A DNA stretch of 43,483 nucleotides from positions 1 to 43,483 of the forward strand of contig CAKZUE010000010.1 of the NCBI GenBank assembly GCA_937920635.1, written 5' to 3'. Position numbers and translations under genes: made by a program. Position 1 is the first letter of the stretch. Every line of letters starts with the position of its first letter. The notes beneath the pieces were generated by a model, which was not told the origin of the DNA, ran no database searches, and worked only from the letters and a program-made list of their open reading frames with translations. The stretch comes from an uncultured Bryobacteraceae bacterium (GTDB lineage: Bacteria > Acidobacteriota > Terriglobia > Bryobacterales > Bryobacteraceae). This document shows positions 14,317 to 22,557 of this stretch, piece after piece.

Positions 14317-16356
14317 TTGGTTAGGAATCTTGTGCCATTTCCGGTCCTGGCGGTATGCCTTTCCTGGACTGCCACAGGCCAAATCCCGGCAATGGAAGAT
14401 CTGGAGACGAAATCGGCAAGAGAAATCTTCCAGGACGGTCTGGAAGTGCGAGAGGTGCGCGAAAGCGCCGCCAGGGATATCGGGGAGGCTCTGTCGCGCC
14501 TCGATGGCGTCTGGAAACTCCGAAAAGGCGCCATTGCCAATGACGTTGTGCTGCGAGGATTTTCAGGCGGAAACCTGAACGTCCTGATCGACGGCGTCAG
14601 GATTCACGGCGCCTGCCCGAACCGCATGGATCCGGCGGCGTTCCATGTCGACTTCGCCGAGGTGGAGCGCGTCGAGCTGAGCAGGGGCGCGTATGACACC
14701 GCCAATCTCGGCAGTCTCGGCGGCAGCGTCAACATTCTGCGCAAGCGCCCCTCGCCAGGCTTCCGGCTGACGCCCTGGCTGCAGTGGGGCTCGTTCGGCG
14801 CCGTCAACCCCTCGCTGGTCGCCGCCGGAGGCTCGGAAAAGCTGGATTTCCTTGCCGGATACTCGTTCCGCCGCTCCGCGCCTTACCGCGACGGCAGCGG
14901 CAGGCGCATGACCGAGACCGGGGGCTACAGGCCTGAATTTCTCGACGATGAAGCCTACCGGATTCACACCGGCTGGTTCAATCTCCGCTTCTCGCCCGCG
15001 CAACGCCAGTCGGGAGAGCTGTCCTACACGCGGCAGGACGGCGCCAACACGCTCTACCCGTACCTCATGATGGATTCGCCCTTCGACATCGCCGACCGCC
15101 TCTCCGCCCGCTACGGCTGGCGCGATCTTCCGGGTTCGGTGCGAACCGTGCAACTGCACGCCTATTACACGCGCGTCAATCACTGGATGACCGACGAAAA
15201 GCGGCTCAGTTCGCTCAACGCCCGCGATGTCTTTTCCATGGCAACGTTCGCCCATTCGCGCACAAGCGGCGCCCGCGCCGACGTCACCTTCACCGGCGGG
15301 CTGACCGCGGGTTTTGAGGCCTTCGAACGGAACTGGAACGGGGTCAACTCGTTCCGCACACCGATAGTTGTCCGCGACCAGAACATGATCCCCAACGTGC
15401 GCTCCCGCTTCGCCGGCGCCTATCTGGACTGGAACCAGGTGTTCAGCGACAGGATGCGCTTGGGTGCCGGCGCGCGGCTCGACAGCGGTGCCACCGAGAG
15501 CTTGGGCGTGCTCAACTCGAACCTCTTCTCAGCCTACGGCGTCCCGCAAGCCCCCCACCGGCGCGACACCCTCCCGTCGGCCAACGCCCGCCTCGCTTTG
15601 AACCTCGCCTCGGGTGCGGAATGGTTTCTGGGCGCAGGCTCGTCCGTCCGTTTCCCTGACGCGCAGGAGCGCTACTTCCAGCTCCAGCGCATGGGCGCTG
15701 ACTGGATCGGCAATCCGGCGCTGCCCGCCAGCCGCAACGGCGAAATCACGACCGGGCTCAACCTGCGGCACAGGGGCGCCTACGTCAAGCCCCTGTTGTT
15801 CTACAGCTCTTTGGATAATTTCGTCATCGTCGTCAACCGTCCGCGCGCCGCCGCCGCGCCGGGTGTCATGAATCCGGCGGCCCGCTCCTACGAAAACGTT
15901 AGCGCGCGGCTCTACGGCGGAGAGATCAGCTATGCCGTCCCCGCCGCTTCACGTTGGATCCTCTCCGGCGGCGCCTCCTACACGCGGGGCTCCAAAGACC
16001 CCATCCCCGCGCTGGGCATGTTGGACACCAATCTGCCTGAAATTCCGCCGTTGCGAGCTCGATCCTCGCTCCGCTACGGCACCCGCATCTGGTGGGCGGA
16101 AGCCGAGGGCATCGCCGCTGCCGCACAACGACGCGTCGATACAGGCCTTCGCGAAACGCCCGTGCCCGGCTACTTCCTCGCGAGTCTCCGCGCCGGCATC
16201 CACGCCGGACGCTACATTGCCGCTGCCGGCATCGAGAACCTCTTCGACCGGCGGTTCGTCGAGTACCTGTCCTTCCAGCGGGATCCGTTCCGTACCGGCG
16301 CGCGGCTGCCCGAGCCGGGGCGCACCCTGTATCTGAACGTGAGTTACACGTTCTAG
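14317..16356 (+). CDS. TonB-dependent copper receptor (OprC/NosA type)
   Basis: The 679-residue outer-membrane protein has a plug with GEALSRLDGVWKLRK, NDVVLRGFSGGNLNVLIDG and VERVELSRGAYDT, then a 22-strand-type barrel ending in the aromatic terminus NVSYTF. In the plug, IHGACPNRMDP gives C100-x3-M104, and H289-x-M291 (NHWMTDE) lies 189 residues later. Pseudomonas OprC binds copper with a CxxxM and an HxM pair about 180 residues apart, so the ligand set is conserved. The start is TTG at 14317 with TGGAGG six or seven bases upstream, giving a signal peptide MVRNLVPFPVLAVCLSWTAT. The Cys-rich exported protein upstream is a likely partner. No copper regulator is adjacent. Confidence 0.9.
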   Translation: MVRNLVPFPVLAVCLSWTATGQIPAMEDLETKSAREIFQDGLEVREVRESAARDIGEALSRLDGVWKLRKGAIANDVVLRGFSGGNLNVLIDGVRIHGACPNRMDPAAFHVDFAEVERVELSRGAYDTANLGSLGGSVNILRKRPSPGFRLTPWLQWGSFGAVNPSLVAAGGSEKLDFLAGYSFRRSAPYRDGSGRRMTETGGYRPEFLDDEAYRIHTGWFNLRFSPAQRQSGELSYTRQDGANTLYPYLMMDSPFDIADRLSARYGWRDLPGSVRTVQLHAYYTRVNHWMTDEKRLSSLNARDVFSMATFAHSRTSGARADVTFTGGLTAGFEAFERNWNGVNSFRTPIVVRDQNMIPNVRSRFAGAYLDWNQVFSDRMRLGAGARLDSGATESLGVLNSNLFSAYGVPQAPHRRDTLPSANARLALNLASGAEWFLGAGSSVRFPDAQERYFQLQRMGADWIGNPALPASRNGEITTGLNLRHRGAYVKPLLFYSSLDNFVIVVNRPRAAAAPGVMNPAARSYENVSARLYGGEISYAVPAASRWILSGGASYTRGSKDPIPALGMLDTNLPEIPPLRARSSLRYGTRIWWAEAEGIAAAAQRRVDTGLRETPVPGYFLASLRAGIHAGRYIAAAGIENLFDRRFVEYLSFQRDPFRTGARLPEPGRTLYLNVSYTF

Positions 16357-16497
16357 CGGGCGCGCTCCCAGGAGGCGGCGCGTGGGCAATCGGCTCTCGA
16401 TTTGGCCGCACTCTGTGGGCTTCAGCGGCAGAGGGAACCTCTCCGGCTCCCACTAGGCTTCCGTAAAATGATGTAATCGCATGACTTTTGTAACTTC

Positions 16498-16534
16498 TTG
16501 CAACAGTGCAGAATAGCTGCTACGATATCGGATA
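16498..16534 (+). promoter_or_regulatory. Promoter and operator of the arsEFG operon
   Basis: TTGCAA (16498-16503) and TACGAT (16521-16526) are spaced by 17 bp. The predicted transcription start lies near 16533, only about five bases before the arsR ATG at 16538. CGATATCG (16523-16530) overlaps the -10 box, and GATAT-CGGATA (16524-16534) resembles the palindrome before the arsR gene at 13034. TTGTAAC (16488-16494) and TTGCAAC (16498-16504) form a direct repeat with a ten-base period. Confidence 0.6.
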
Positions 16535-16537
16535 GTC

Positions 16538-16867
16538 ATGCCCGATTTGAGGAGCCTCCGCATCCGGACGGCCCGTCTGCTGAAGGCGATGTCGCATCCG
16601 ATGCGCATCTGGATCCTGGAGGAACTCGCACAGTCCGGCGAGCGGTGCGTGTGCGAACTGGCACGGCTCTGCGGCGCGGACGACTCTACGATTTCACGCC
16701 ACTTGACTCAATTGCGCGTTGCTGGACTGGTCGCCGACGAGCGCCGTGGTCCGCAGGTGTTCTACCGGCTCTCGGGACCCCATGCGCCTCGCCTGCTGGA
16801 AGCCGCCCGGGCGGCTTCTGCGCGCGAGACGGTGCCGTCCGTGGAGGAGTGGTTAGGAGTCTGCTGA
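16538..16867 (+). CDS. arsR: ArsR family regulator of the ars operon
   Basis: The 109-residue winged-helix repressor has the As(III)/Sb(III) site CVC (C37, C39) in GERCVCELARLCGADDSTISRHL, a nearby C45 that could complete a three-thiol site, and a terminal C109. Binding of trivalent arsenicals releases such proteins from DNA. No Shine-Dalgarno is visible and the predicted transcript starts about five bases upstream, so translation may be almost leaderless. It is followed within 19 bases by the arsE-like gene and is the first gene of the arsEFG operon. Confidence 0.93.
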   Translation: MPDLRSLRIRTARLLKAMSHPMRIWILEELAQSGERCVCELARLCGADDSTISRHLTQLRVAGLVADERRGPQVFYRLSGPHAPRLLEAARAASARETVPSVEEWLGVC

Positions 16868-16886
16868 AAAGGAGAAAGGGACGAAA

Positions 16887-17144
16887 ATGGCTGCTACGCC
16901 GCTGCAATTCAAGATCTTGGGACCTGGATGCATCAATTGCAAAAGACTGGCGGAGAATACCGAAGCCGCCGCCCGCGAAATGGAGCTGGCTTACGAGCTG
17001 GAAAAAATCACCGACATCAAGCAGATGATGAGCTTCGGCATCCGCCGCACGCCGGCTCTGGTGGTCAACGGCAAGGTGGTGGTGGAAGGACGCGTCCCGC
17101 CGCCGCAGGAGCTGATGTCGGTGCTCGCGCAACAGATGGCCTGA
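16887..17144 (+). CDS. Small thioredoxin-fold protein, ArsE-like
   Basis: The 85-residue protein is a thioredoxin-fold domain with GPGCINCKR (C15, C18), the cis-Pro region RRTPALVVNGKVVVEGRVP, and the short length of the redox-active disulfide protein 2 family. In arsEFG clusters a protein of this kind accompanies ArsF and ArsG, where the set reduces nitroaromatic arsenicals and exports the aminoaromatic product. AAGGAG precedes the ATG. It lies between arsR and arsF with short spacers. Role assignment rests on the gene order. Confidence 0.8.
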   Translation: MAATPLQFKILGPGCINCKRLAENTEAAAREMELAYELEKITDIKQMMSFGIRRTPALVVNGKVVVEGRVPPPQELMSVLAQQMA

Positions 17145-17160
17145 GCCGGGAGGAGCTTTC

Positions 17161-17673
17161 ATGGCGTGGAAAAGCCTGATCAAGTATCCGCTGCTCGCCT
17201 TCGTCGCCATCAGCGTGGTGTTCAACCTCTGGCAATTGGTGCAAAGCGGCTCGCCGGCGGCGGAAGCCGCCGCTGCCGCTCCTGCCGCCGCGGTGGCAGC
17301 CGCGGAAACAGCCCTCCCTCAGACCCGTCCCGGCGAGAACAAGATCCTCGTCTACTACTTCTACACCTCGGTTCGTTGTCCCACCTGCCGGCAGATTGAA
17401 GTCCAGACCGAAGAGGTGGTCAAAACCGCGTTCGCCGAGGCGCTGGGCAAAGGCTTGATCGAGTGGCTTCCTACCAACGTGCAATTGCCGCAGAACCGGC
17501 ACTTCGTCCGCGACTACGAGCTGTTCACCAAGTCCGTGGTGATCGTGCGCCTCAAGGACGGCCAGCAGGCGGAATGGAAAAACCTGGAAAGAGTCTGGGA
17601 GCTGGTCTCTGACCGGAGGATGTTCTCCCGGTATCTTCAGGAAGAAATCCGCGGCTATTTGAGGAAGCTATGA
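17161..17673 (+). CDS. arsF: ArsF-like membrane-anchored thioredoxin-fold protein
   Basis: The 170-residue protein has one N-terminal anchor (residues 7-27), an Ala-rich linker (31-52) and a domain with YYFYTSVRCPTCRQIE (C73, C76). This matches the ArsF family named as a nitrophenylarsenical nitroreductase subunit. The CPTC motif should lie on the periplasmic side if the N-terminus is inside. GGGAGGAG precedes the ATG. Its stop overlaps the arsG start by four bases (ATGA), so the two are translationally coupled, consistent with a working pair. Confidence 0.85.
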   Translation: MAWKSLIKYPLLAFVAISVVFNLWQLVQSGSPAAEAAAAAPAAAVAAAETALPQTRPGENKILVYYFYTSVRCPTCRQIEVQTEEVVKTAFAEALGKGLIEWLPTNVQLPQNRHFVRDYELFTKSVVIVRLKDGQQAEWKNLERVWELVSDRRMFSRYLQEEIRGYLRKL

Positions 17674-18365
17674 CGGAGGGAATTCTGCTGGGCTACGGCG
17701 CCGCGCTCTGGCTCGGCGTGCTGACCTCCGTCAGCCCCTGCCCGCTGGCGACCAACATCGCGGCCATCTCCTGGCTCACCAAAGGCGTCCACTCGCCCAG
17801 GCTGGTTTTCGCCGCCGGGGCGCTCTACACCATCGGCCGGGCGGTTGCCTACGTCGCTCTGGCCTGGCTCCTCATCGCAAGCCTTTTTTCCGTGCCGCAA
17901 TTGTCTCAGATTTTGCAGACGCACATCAATAAATGGCTCGGTCCGCTGCTGATTCTGGTGGGAATGTTTTTGCTCGGATTGCTCGAATTCCGTTTCTCCA
18001 TGCAGCTCTCCGGCGGCCGGCTCGAGCAGAAGCTCTCTGACAGCGGCGTCTGGGGGGCCGGGCTGCTGGGCATGCTGTTCGCGCTGTCGTTCTGCCCTGT
18101 TTCGGCGGCCCTTTATTTCGGCAGCCTGTTGCCCCTGGCCGTGCAGCACCAGTCCACGCTGGGGCTTCCGGCGCTGTTCGGCATCGGGACAGGGCTGCCG
18201 GTGCTGGCGTTCGCCTGGCTGCTGGCGGCGGGGGCGCGTTCGATGAGCGCCGCGTTCGACCGCCTGTCGGCGCTGGAGCGCTATGCAAGGCCGGCCACGG
18301 GTGTGGTGTTCGTGCTCATCGGGATTTACCTGTCGCTCGTCCACATCTACGGCGTTCAGGTGTGA
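17670..18365 (+). CDS. arsG: ArsG-like aromatic arsenical efflux permease
   Basis: The 231-residue integral membrane protein has about six helices in a DsbD/CcdA-like twofold arrangement, with paired motifs SPCPLATN (C24) and SFCPVSAA (C142). This is the pattern of the ArsG family, proposed to export trivalent aminobenzylarsenicals. A general thiol-electron transporter (CcdA-like) is the alternative. The flanking arsR, arsE-like and arsF genes favour ArsG. It overlaps arsF by four bases and is followed by a universal stress protein gene with a strong ribosome site. Confidence 0.85.
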   Translation: MTEGILLGYGAALWLGVLTSVSPCPLATNIAAISWLTKGVHSPRLVFAAGALYTIGRAVAYVALAWLLIASLFSVPQLSQILQTHINKWLGPLLILVGMFLLGLLEFRFSMQLSGGRLEQKLSDSGVWGAGLLGMLFALSFCPVSAALYFGSLLPLAVQHQSTLGLPALFGIGTGLPVLAFAWLLAAGARSMSAAFDRLSALERYARPATGVVFVLIGIYLSLVHIYGVQV

Positions 18366-18388
18366 CCCCCGGCGAGAGGAGGCAAGCG

Positions 18389-19309
18389 GTGCTCGACAAA
18401 ATTCTGATCGCCTCGGATCTTTCGGCCGCCTCCGATTCCCTCATCCGCTGCGTGGCGGGACTCAGGCGGCTGGGCGCGCGGGAGGCGCTGCTGGTCCATG
18501 CGCTCTGCATGCGTCACTACCGGGATATGCGCGGCGTGGTGGAGCCGATGATCGAGCCGCGTCTGCGCGCCCAGGCGGAGATGCTGGAGCGGGCGGGCAT
18601 TGCGGCAGCTACAGAAGTGCTGCCCGGGCAGGCCTGCGAGGAGATCCTGCGGGCGGCGGCGGACTCCGGAGCCCAGGCCATCGTCATGGCCACCCGCAGC
18701 GGCTCCCTGGCCCATGATCTGCTTGTCGGCAACACCGTGCTCCGCGTGTTGGGCCGGACCGGCAAACCTGTGCTGGTGATGCAGGCCAGAGAGCACGATC
18801 CGCACTGGTCCTGCTGCCGCGAGACCGGCGCCTGGTTCGGCGACAACGTGCTCCACCCGACGGATTTTTCCGATACCGCGGAGCTGGCCTTTGACTTCGT
18901 CCGCCGCCTGTCCTCTGCTGGCGCCTCGCGCGTGACGCTGCTGCACGTGCAGCGCCCCGCGCACAAGCCCGGGACGCTGCCGCGGGAAGAGCAGAACCGC
19001 ATCGACGCCGCCCGTCTCTCCCGGCTCGCCGAGGAGCTGCGCAGATGCGGCTGCGCGCAGGTGGAAGCACTGCTCCGGGAGGGCGATCCCGGCGAGGAAA
19101 TCCTGCGCGCGGCCGGCGGGCTGGGCGCCACCATGATCGTGATGGGCACGCAGGGCCATGGCCTGATGCATGAAGTGTTCCTGGGCAGCGTCAGCCACCA
19201 CGTCCTGCGGCATGCGCCTGTGCCGCTGCTGCTGTTGCCCGCGGCTCATCACGAAACAGCCGCCGGGGAAATGGAATCCGCATCCGCGCCGGAAAGGAGG
19301 AACTCATGA
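18389..19309 (+). CDS. Tandem universal stress protein (UspA x2)
   Basis: The protein of about 306 residues has two UspA domains, roughly residues 1-140 and 155-290. The second keeps the nucleotide loop MGTQGHGLMHEVFLGS (G-x2-G-x9-G-S); the first has ATRSGSLAHDLLVGN, lacking the first Gly, so it may not bind ATP. I chose the GTG at 18389 (start LDKILIASDLS) because GAGAGGAGG precedes it, rather than a GTG at 18362 overlapping arsG. It shares layout and sequence with the Usp encoded at 20400-21272, for example VEPMIEPRLRAQAEMLERAG versus KREIQPRLEQQAALLREAG. It overlaps proC by four bases (ATGA) and so belongs to the ars operon. Confidence 0.88.
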   Translation: MLDKILIASDLSAASDSLIRCVAGLRRLGAREALLVHALCMRHYRDMRGVVEPMIEPRLRAQAEMLERAGIAAATEVLPGQACEEILRAAADSGAQAIVMATRSGSLAHDLLVGNTVLRVLGRTGKPVLVMQAREHDPHWSCCRETGAWFGDNVLHPTDFSDTAELAFDFVRRLSSAGASRVTLLHVQRPAHKPGTLPREEQNRIDAARLSRLAEELRRCGCAQVEALLREGDPGEEILRAAGGLGATMIVMGTQGHGLMHEVFLGSVSHHVLRHAPVPLLLLPAAHHETAAGEMESASAPERRNS

Positions 19310-20139
19310 CGGGGCCGTCATTGGCTGAGAGAGACTACGCGTTTCTCGGCTCCGGCATCATCGCCGGGGTGTTCGCGGAGCGCATGGCGCGGGCGGCCGT
19401 TCCGCCGGCGAGAATCTGCGTCTCCGACATTGCGCCGGAAAAAGCGCAGGCTCTCGAGCGCCGGCTTGGCGTGCGCGCCGCGCGAGACAACTCTGAAGCC
19501 GCTGCCGCCGGCGATGTCGTTTTCCTGTGCGTGCCCCCCAACGTGGTGAAAGCAGTCGTCGAAGAGATCCGCGGCGTGCTGCGGCCGGGCGTGCTGCTGG
19601 TCTCGCTGGCCGCGGCGGTCCGCACGGAGTGGATCGAGCAGAGCGCAGGCGGAGGCGTGAAGGTGCTCCGCATGATCCCCAACACGCCCTCGTTGATCGG
19701 CGCCGGCATGAATCCGCACTGCCTGGGCCGGCACATCACGGATGCGGATCTGCCCTTTATCGATGCGCTGCTCGACTTGTTCGGTGCAACCGTGCGCGTT
19801 CCCGAGGACCAGATGGATGCCATCACCGCCTTGACAGCCGTCGGCCCCACGTATGTCTTCCCCGTCATGCAGTCGCTGCGGGACGCCGCAGCCGGCGCCG
19901 GACTCGACAGCGATACGGCGCAGCGCGCCGCGGCGCAGACCGTGCTGGGGGCGGCGCGGCTGGTGCTGGAAACCGGGCGTGCGCCCGAGGATCTGAAGGG
20001 GATGATCGGCACGCGGACGCTGGCCGAGGACGCTGCCCGCGAACTCTTTCTCCAGGCTTACCAGGAGGCTCTGCGCAAATTGCAGGCCGCCTCCTCCCGG
20101 CTCGCCGCCGCCTGGCAGGCGCCGGGTCCTCGGAATTAA
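19306..20139 (+). CDS. proC: Pyrroline-5-carboxylate reductase
   Basis: The 277-residue enzyme reduces pyrroline-5-carboxylate to proline with NAD(P)H. It shows the Rossmann start YAFLGSGIIAGVFAERM, VFLCVPPNVV, the conserved MIPNTPSLIGAG, and the C-terminal helical signature DAITALTAVGPTYVFPVMQSL and LKGMIGTRTLAEDAA. Its length matches the family. It overlaps the Usp gene by four bases, so it is translated as the last gene of the arsR-arsEFG-usp transcript, which is unusual for a proline synthesis gene. It may be a second copy serving stress-linked proline or thiol needs rather than the housekeeping enzyme. Confidence 0.93.
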   Translation: MTGPSLAERDYAFLGSGIIAGVFAERMARAAVPPARICVSDIAPEKAQALERRLGVRAARDNSEAAAAGDVVFLCVPPNVVKAVVEEIRGVLRPGVLLVSLAAAVRTEWIEQSAGGGVKVLRMIPNTPSLIGAGMNPHCLGRHITDADLPFIDALLDLFGATVRVPEDQMDAITALTAVGPTYVFPVMQSLRDAAAGAGLDSDTAQRAAAQTVLGAARLVLETGRAPEDLKGMIGTRTLAEDAARELFLQAYQEALRKLQAASSRLAAAWQAPGPRN

Positions 20140-20158
20140 ACGGATCGCGCCTGCGGCG

Positions 20159-20383
20159 TCAGTTTCCGCCGCCGCAACAGGATGGCCCGCCGCAGCCGCC
20201 GGCGCCGAAACTCGGACCGCCGGGCGCCCCGCCCAGAATGGCGGCCAGGGAGATGACGCGCTCGCTCTCTTCCGAGCCGCATTCAGGGCACACCGTCTTC
20301 AGGCCTTTAGCGTATTCCGACATGCTGGCGCGAATCTCGTACTCTTTGCCGCATTTCCGGCAGCGGTACTCATAAACAGGCAT
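20159..20383 (-). CDS. FmdB-type zinc ribbon protein
   Basis: The 74-residue protein opens MPVYEYRCRKCGKEYE with C8-x2-C11 and pairs it with CPEC (C32, C35), the zinc-ribbon pattern of the FmdB family of putative regulators. The tail is Gly-rich with CGGPSCCGGG, an unusual extra Cys cluster. AAGGAG precedes the start. It lies 16 bases downstream of the Usp gene and would be the last gene of an acr3-usp-fmdB transcript. Confidence 0.9.
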   Translation of the reverse strand: MPVYEYRCRKCGKEYEIRASMSEYAKGLKTVCPECGSEESERVISLAAILGGAPGGPSFGAGGCGGPSCCGGGN

Positions 20384-20399
20384 CCGTTTCTCCTTAATT

Positions 20400-21272
20400 T
20401 CAGCGTAACGCGGGAACCAGCAGAACCGGCAGCGGCGCCAGGCGCGCCACCTGGTTCGCCACGCTGCCCAGGAAAATCTCGGCCAGGAAGCCGCGTCCCT
20501 GCGCGCCCATCACGATCAGGGAAAAGTCCCCGCCGCGGGCCCGGTTCAGGATTTCCTCGATGGGGTGGCCGTAGGGGATCTCCGTGGCCACCTGCTTGGC
20601 GCCGCACTGCTCCAGCCGCAGCTTCATGCCCGCTAGCCGCTCCGCGTCGATCTCGTTGAACTCTTCGAGGCGGTGCTTCAGATGACGTTCGATCCGGCTC
20701 TTGTCCTGCACATGGAGCAGCGTCACGTCCGAATTCGCCTCGCGCACGATGTGCTCGAGGAACACAAAGGCGTGCTCCGCGTTGTCGGAGAAATCCGTCG
20801 GAAACAGAATGCTGCGGAACATCCCCTGACAGGCGGCGCGGCAGCGCAGCCCTCCGTCCTCCTCCATCAACTGGATGCGGATCAGCAGCATCGGCAACTG
20901 AAGCCGGTGCAGAAGCTCGCTGGCGGTGGAGCCCAACAGCTTGTCGCGCGCCAGCGACGCCCCGTGGGAGCCTGCCACCAACAGCTTCGCTTCGCTTTCC
21001 CGCGCGATACGGTGCAACTCCTCGGCAGGGAAGCCCAGCGGCGTTTCGATCGTCACTTCGAAACCCGCCTCGCGCAACAGCGCCGCCTGCTGTTCGAGCC
21101 GCGGCTGGATCTCCCGCTTGAGCGGCTCGTACAGCCCGCCCACGTCCCTGACGTGAAACACATGGACGAGGGTGGCGCGCCGGCTGCCCACATGAGCCAG
21201 CCCCTTTACGCAATCCATGATCCGGTCGCTGGCTTCCGAAGCGTCAGTGGCCACAAGGATGTGCGACAACAT
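20400..21272 (-). CDS. Tandem universal stress protein (UspA x2)
   Basis: The 290-residue protein has two UspA domains (about 1-135 and 150-290). Both keep nucleotide loops: AGSHGASLARDKLLGST in the first and MGAQGRGFLAEIFLGSV in the second. It is a paralogue of the Usp encoded at 18389-19309, which lost the first loop Gly. It starts 12 bases after the acr3 stop on the same strand, so it is probably co-transcribed with the arsenite pump and may sense energy or stress state for that operon. Confidence 0.92.
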   Translation of the reverse strand: MLSHILVATDASEASDRIMDCVKGLAHVGSRRATLVHVFHVRDVGGLYEPLKREIQPRLEQQAALLREAGFEVTIETPLGFPAEELHRIARESEAKLLVAGSHGASLARDKLLGSTASELLHRLQLPMLLIRIQLMEEDGGLRCRAACQGMFRSILFPTDFSDNAEHAFVFLEHIVREANSDVTLLHVQDKSRIERHLKHRLEEFNEIDAERLAGMKLRLEQCGAKQVATEIPYGHPIEEILNRARGGDFSLIVMGAQGRGFLAEIFLGSVANQVARLAPLPVLLVPALR

Positions 21273-21284
21273 GGTGGAGCCCTC

Positions 21285-22367
21285 CTACCGAGCTGCCTTC
21301 GCGGGCGTAAACCAGTGCCGTGTGCGCACGCAGACGGCGCAGACCGACAGCATCACCGGAACTTCGATGAGCACGCCGACCACCGTGGCCAGCGCCGCCC
21401 CCGAACCCGGTCCGAACAATGCAATGGCGGTGGCGACGGCGAGCTCGAAGAAATTGCTCGCGCCGATCAGCGCGCCCGGCGCCGCCACTTCATAATTCAC
21501 CTTCAACACCCGCATCAAACCATAAGTCAGCGAAGAGTTGAAGTACACCTGGATCAGAATGGGCACGGCGATCAGCACCACGTGCAGGAATTTGCCCGTG
21601 ATGTTGTCCGCCTGGAAGCCGAAGATCAGCACCAGCGTCGCCAGCAGCGCCGTCATGCTGACCGGCGCGAAGCGCGGCAGCAGCTCCTGCTCGAACCACA
21701 CCGCTCCGCGCCGCCCGATCAGCCAGCGCCGCAACAGCACGCCGACGGTGAGCGGGATGACGATGAACACCACAACCGAATAGACCAGCACCTGGAACGG
21801 CACCTCGAGATTCGACGCGCCGCTCACCAGAAATCGAACGATCGGCGCGAACAGCACCAGCATGATCAGGTCGTTTACCGACACCTGCACCAGCGTGTAT
21901 GCAGGGTCTCCGTCGCTCAGATAGCTCCACACGAACACCATCGCCGTGCACGGCGCCGCCGCCAGGATGATGCTGCCGGCGATGTACTGGTCCGCGTCCG
22001 CCGTCGAAATCCACGGCGCAAACACCACGCGGAAGAAAAACCACGCGAACAGCGCCATCGAGAAGGGCTTCACCAGCCAGTTGACGATCAGCGTGACGAT
22101 CAGGCCGCGCGGCCGCCGCCCCACGTCACGGATGGCGGCGAAGTCCACCTTCATCATCATCGGGATGATCATCAGCCAGATCAGCACCGCGATCGGCACG
22201 TTGATCTGGCTGCCCGCGCCGAACTCCAGCTCGCGCAGCGCTGCCACCGCGTCCGGCGCCAGCTTGCCCAGCAGCACTCCCGCCACCATGCAGATGGCCA
22301 CCCACAGGCTCAGATAGCGCTCAAAAGCGCCCAGGCGTTTGGTGACGGCCGCCTCTTGCTGTTCCAT
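21285..22367 (-). CDS. acr3: Acr3-type arsenite efflux permease
   Basis: The 360-residue inner-membrane transporter has ten predicted helices and the family hallmarks WLMIIPMMMKVDF, AAPCTAMVFVWSYL with the essential Cys (C140), and IGASNFFELAVATAIALFG with the conserved Glu. It exports As(III) driven by the proton motive force. No arsenate reductase (arsC) is found in the window, so the operon handles arsenite directly or relies on a reductase elsewhere. It heads an acr3-usp-fmdB set and is divergent from the third arsR. Confidence 0.96.
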   Translation of the reverse strand: MEQQEAAVTKRLGAFERYLSLWVAICMVAGVLLGKLAPDAVAALRELEFGAGSQINVPIAVLIWLMIIPMMMKVDFAAIRDVGRRPRGLIVTLIVNWLVKPFSMALFAWFFFRVVFAPWISTADADQYIAGSIILAAAPCTAMVFVWSYLSDGDPAYTLVQVSVNDLIMLVLFAPIVRFLVSGASNLEVPFQVLVYSVVVFIVIPLTVGVLLRRWLIGRRGAVWFEQELLPRFAPVSMTALLATLVLIFGFQADNITGKFLHVVLIAVPILIQVYFNSSLTYGLMRVLKVNYEVAAPGALIGASNFFELAVATAIALFGPGSGAALATVVGVLIEVPVMLSVCAVCVRTRHWFTPAKAAR

Positions 22368-22458
22368 CGTTCAGAAAGCCTCTCCTTCTCTGGATGAATG
22401 TTCGGTTCCCCGGACGCCACAGCCTGCGGCTGCGGCCGGGAGCCGCCGCCAACCTTCG

Positions 22459-22488
22459 AGTTTACTAGAAATACAGCAGGATCGGCAA
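22459..22488 (-). promoter_or_regulatory. Possible acr3 promoter
   Basis: On the minus strand TTGCCG (22488-22483) and TAAACT (22464-22459) are spaced by 18 bp, about 90 bases upstream of the acr3 start. The AT-rich patch stands out in the GC-rich divergent spacer shared with the third arsR. Confidence 0.35.
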
Positions 22489-22557
22489 AGGACGCGGACC
22501 GCAGCGGCCGGCCGGCGGCGCGGCGCGCTGTCACGATTTCTTCATGCGCGCATCCGC

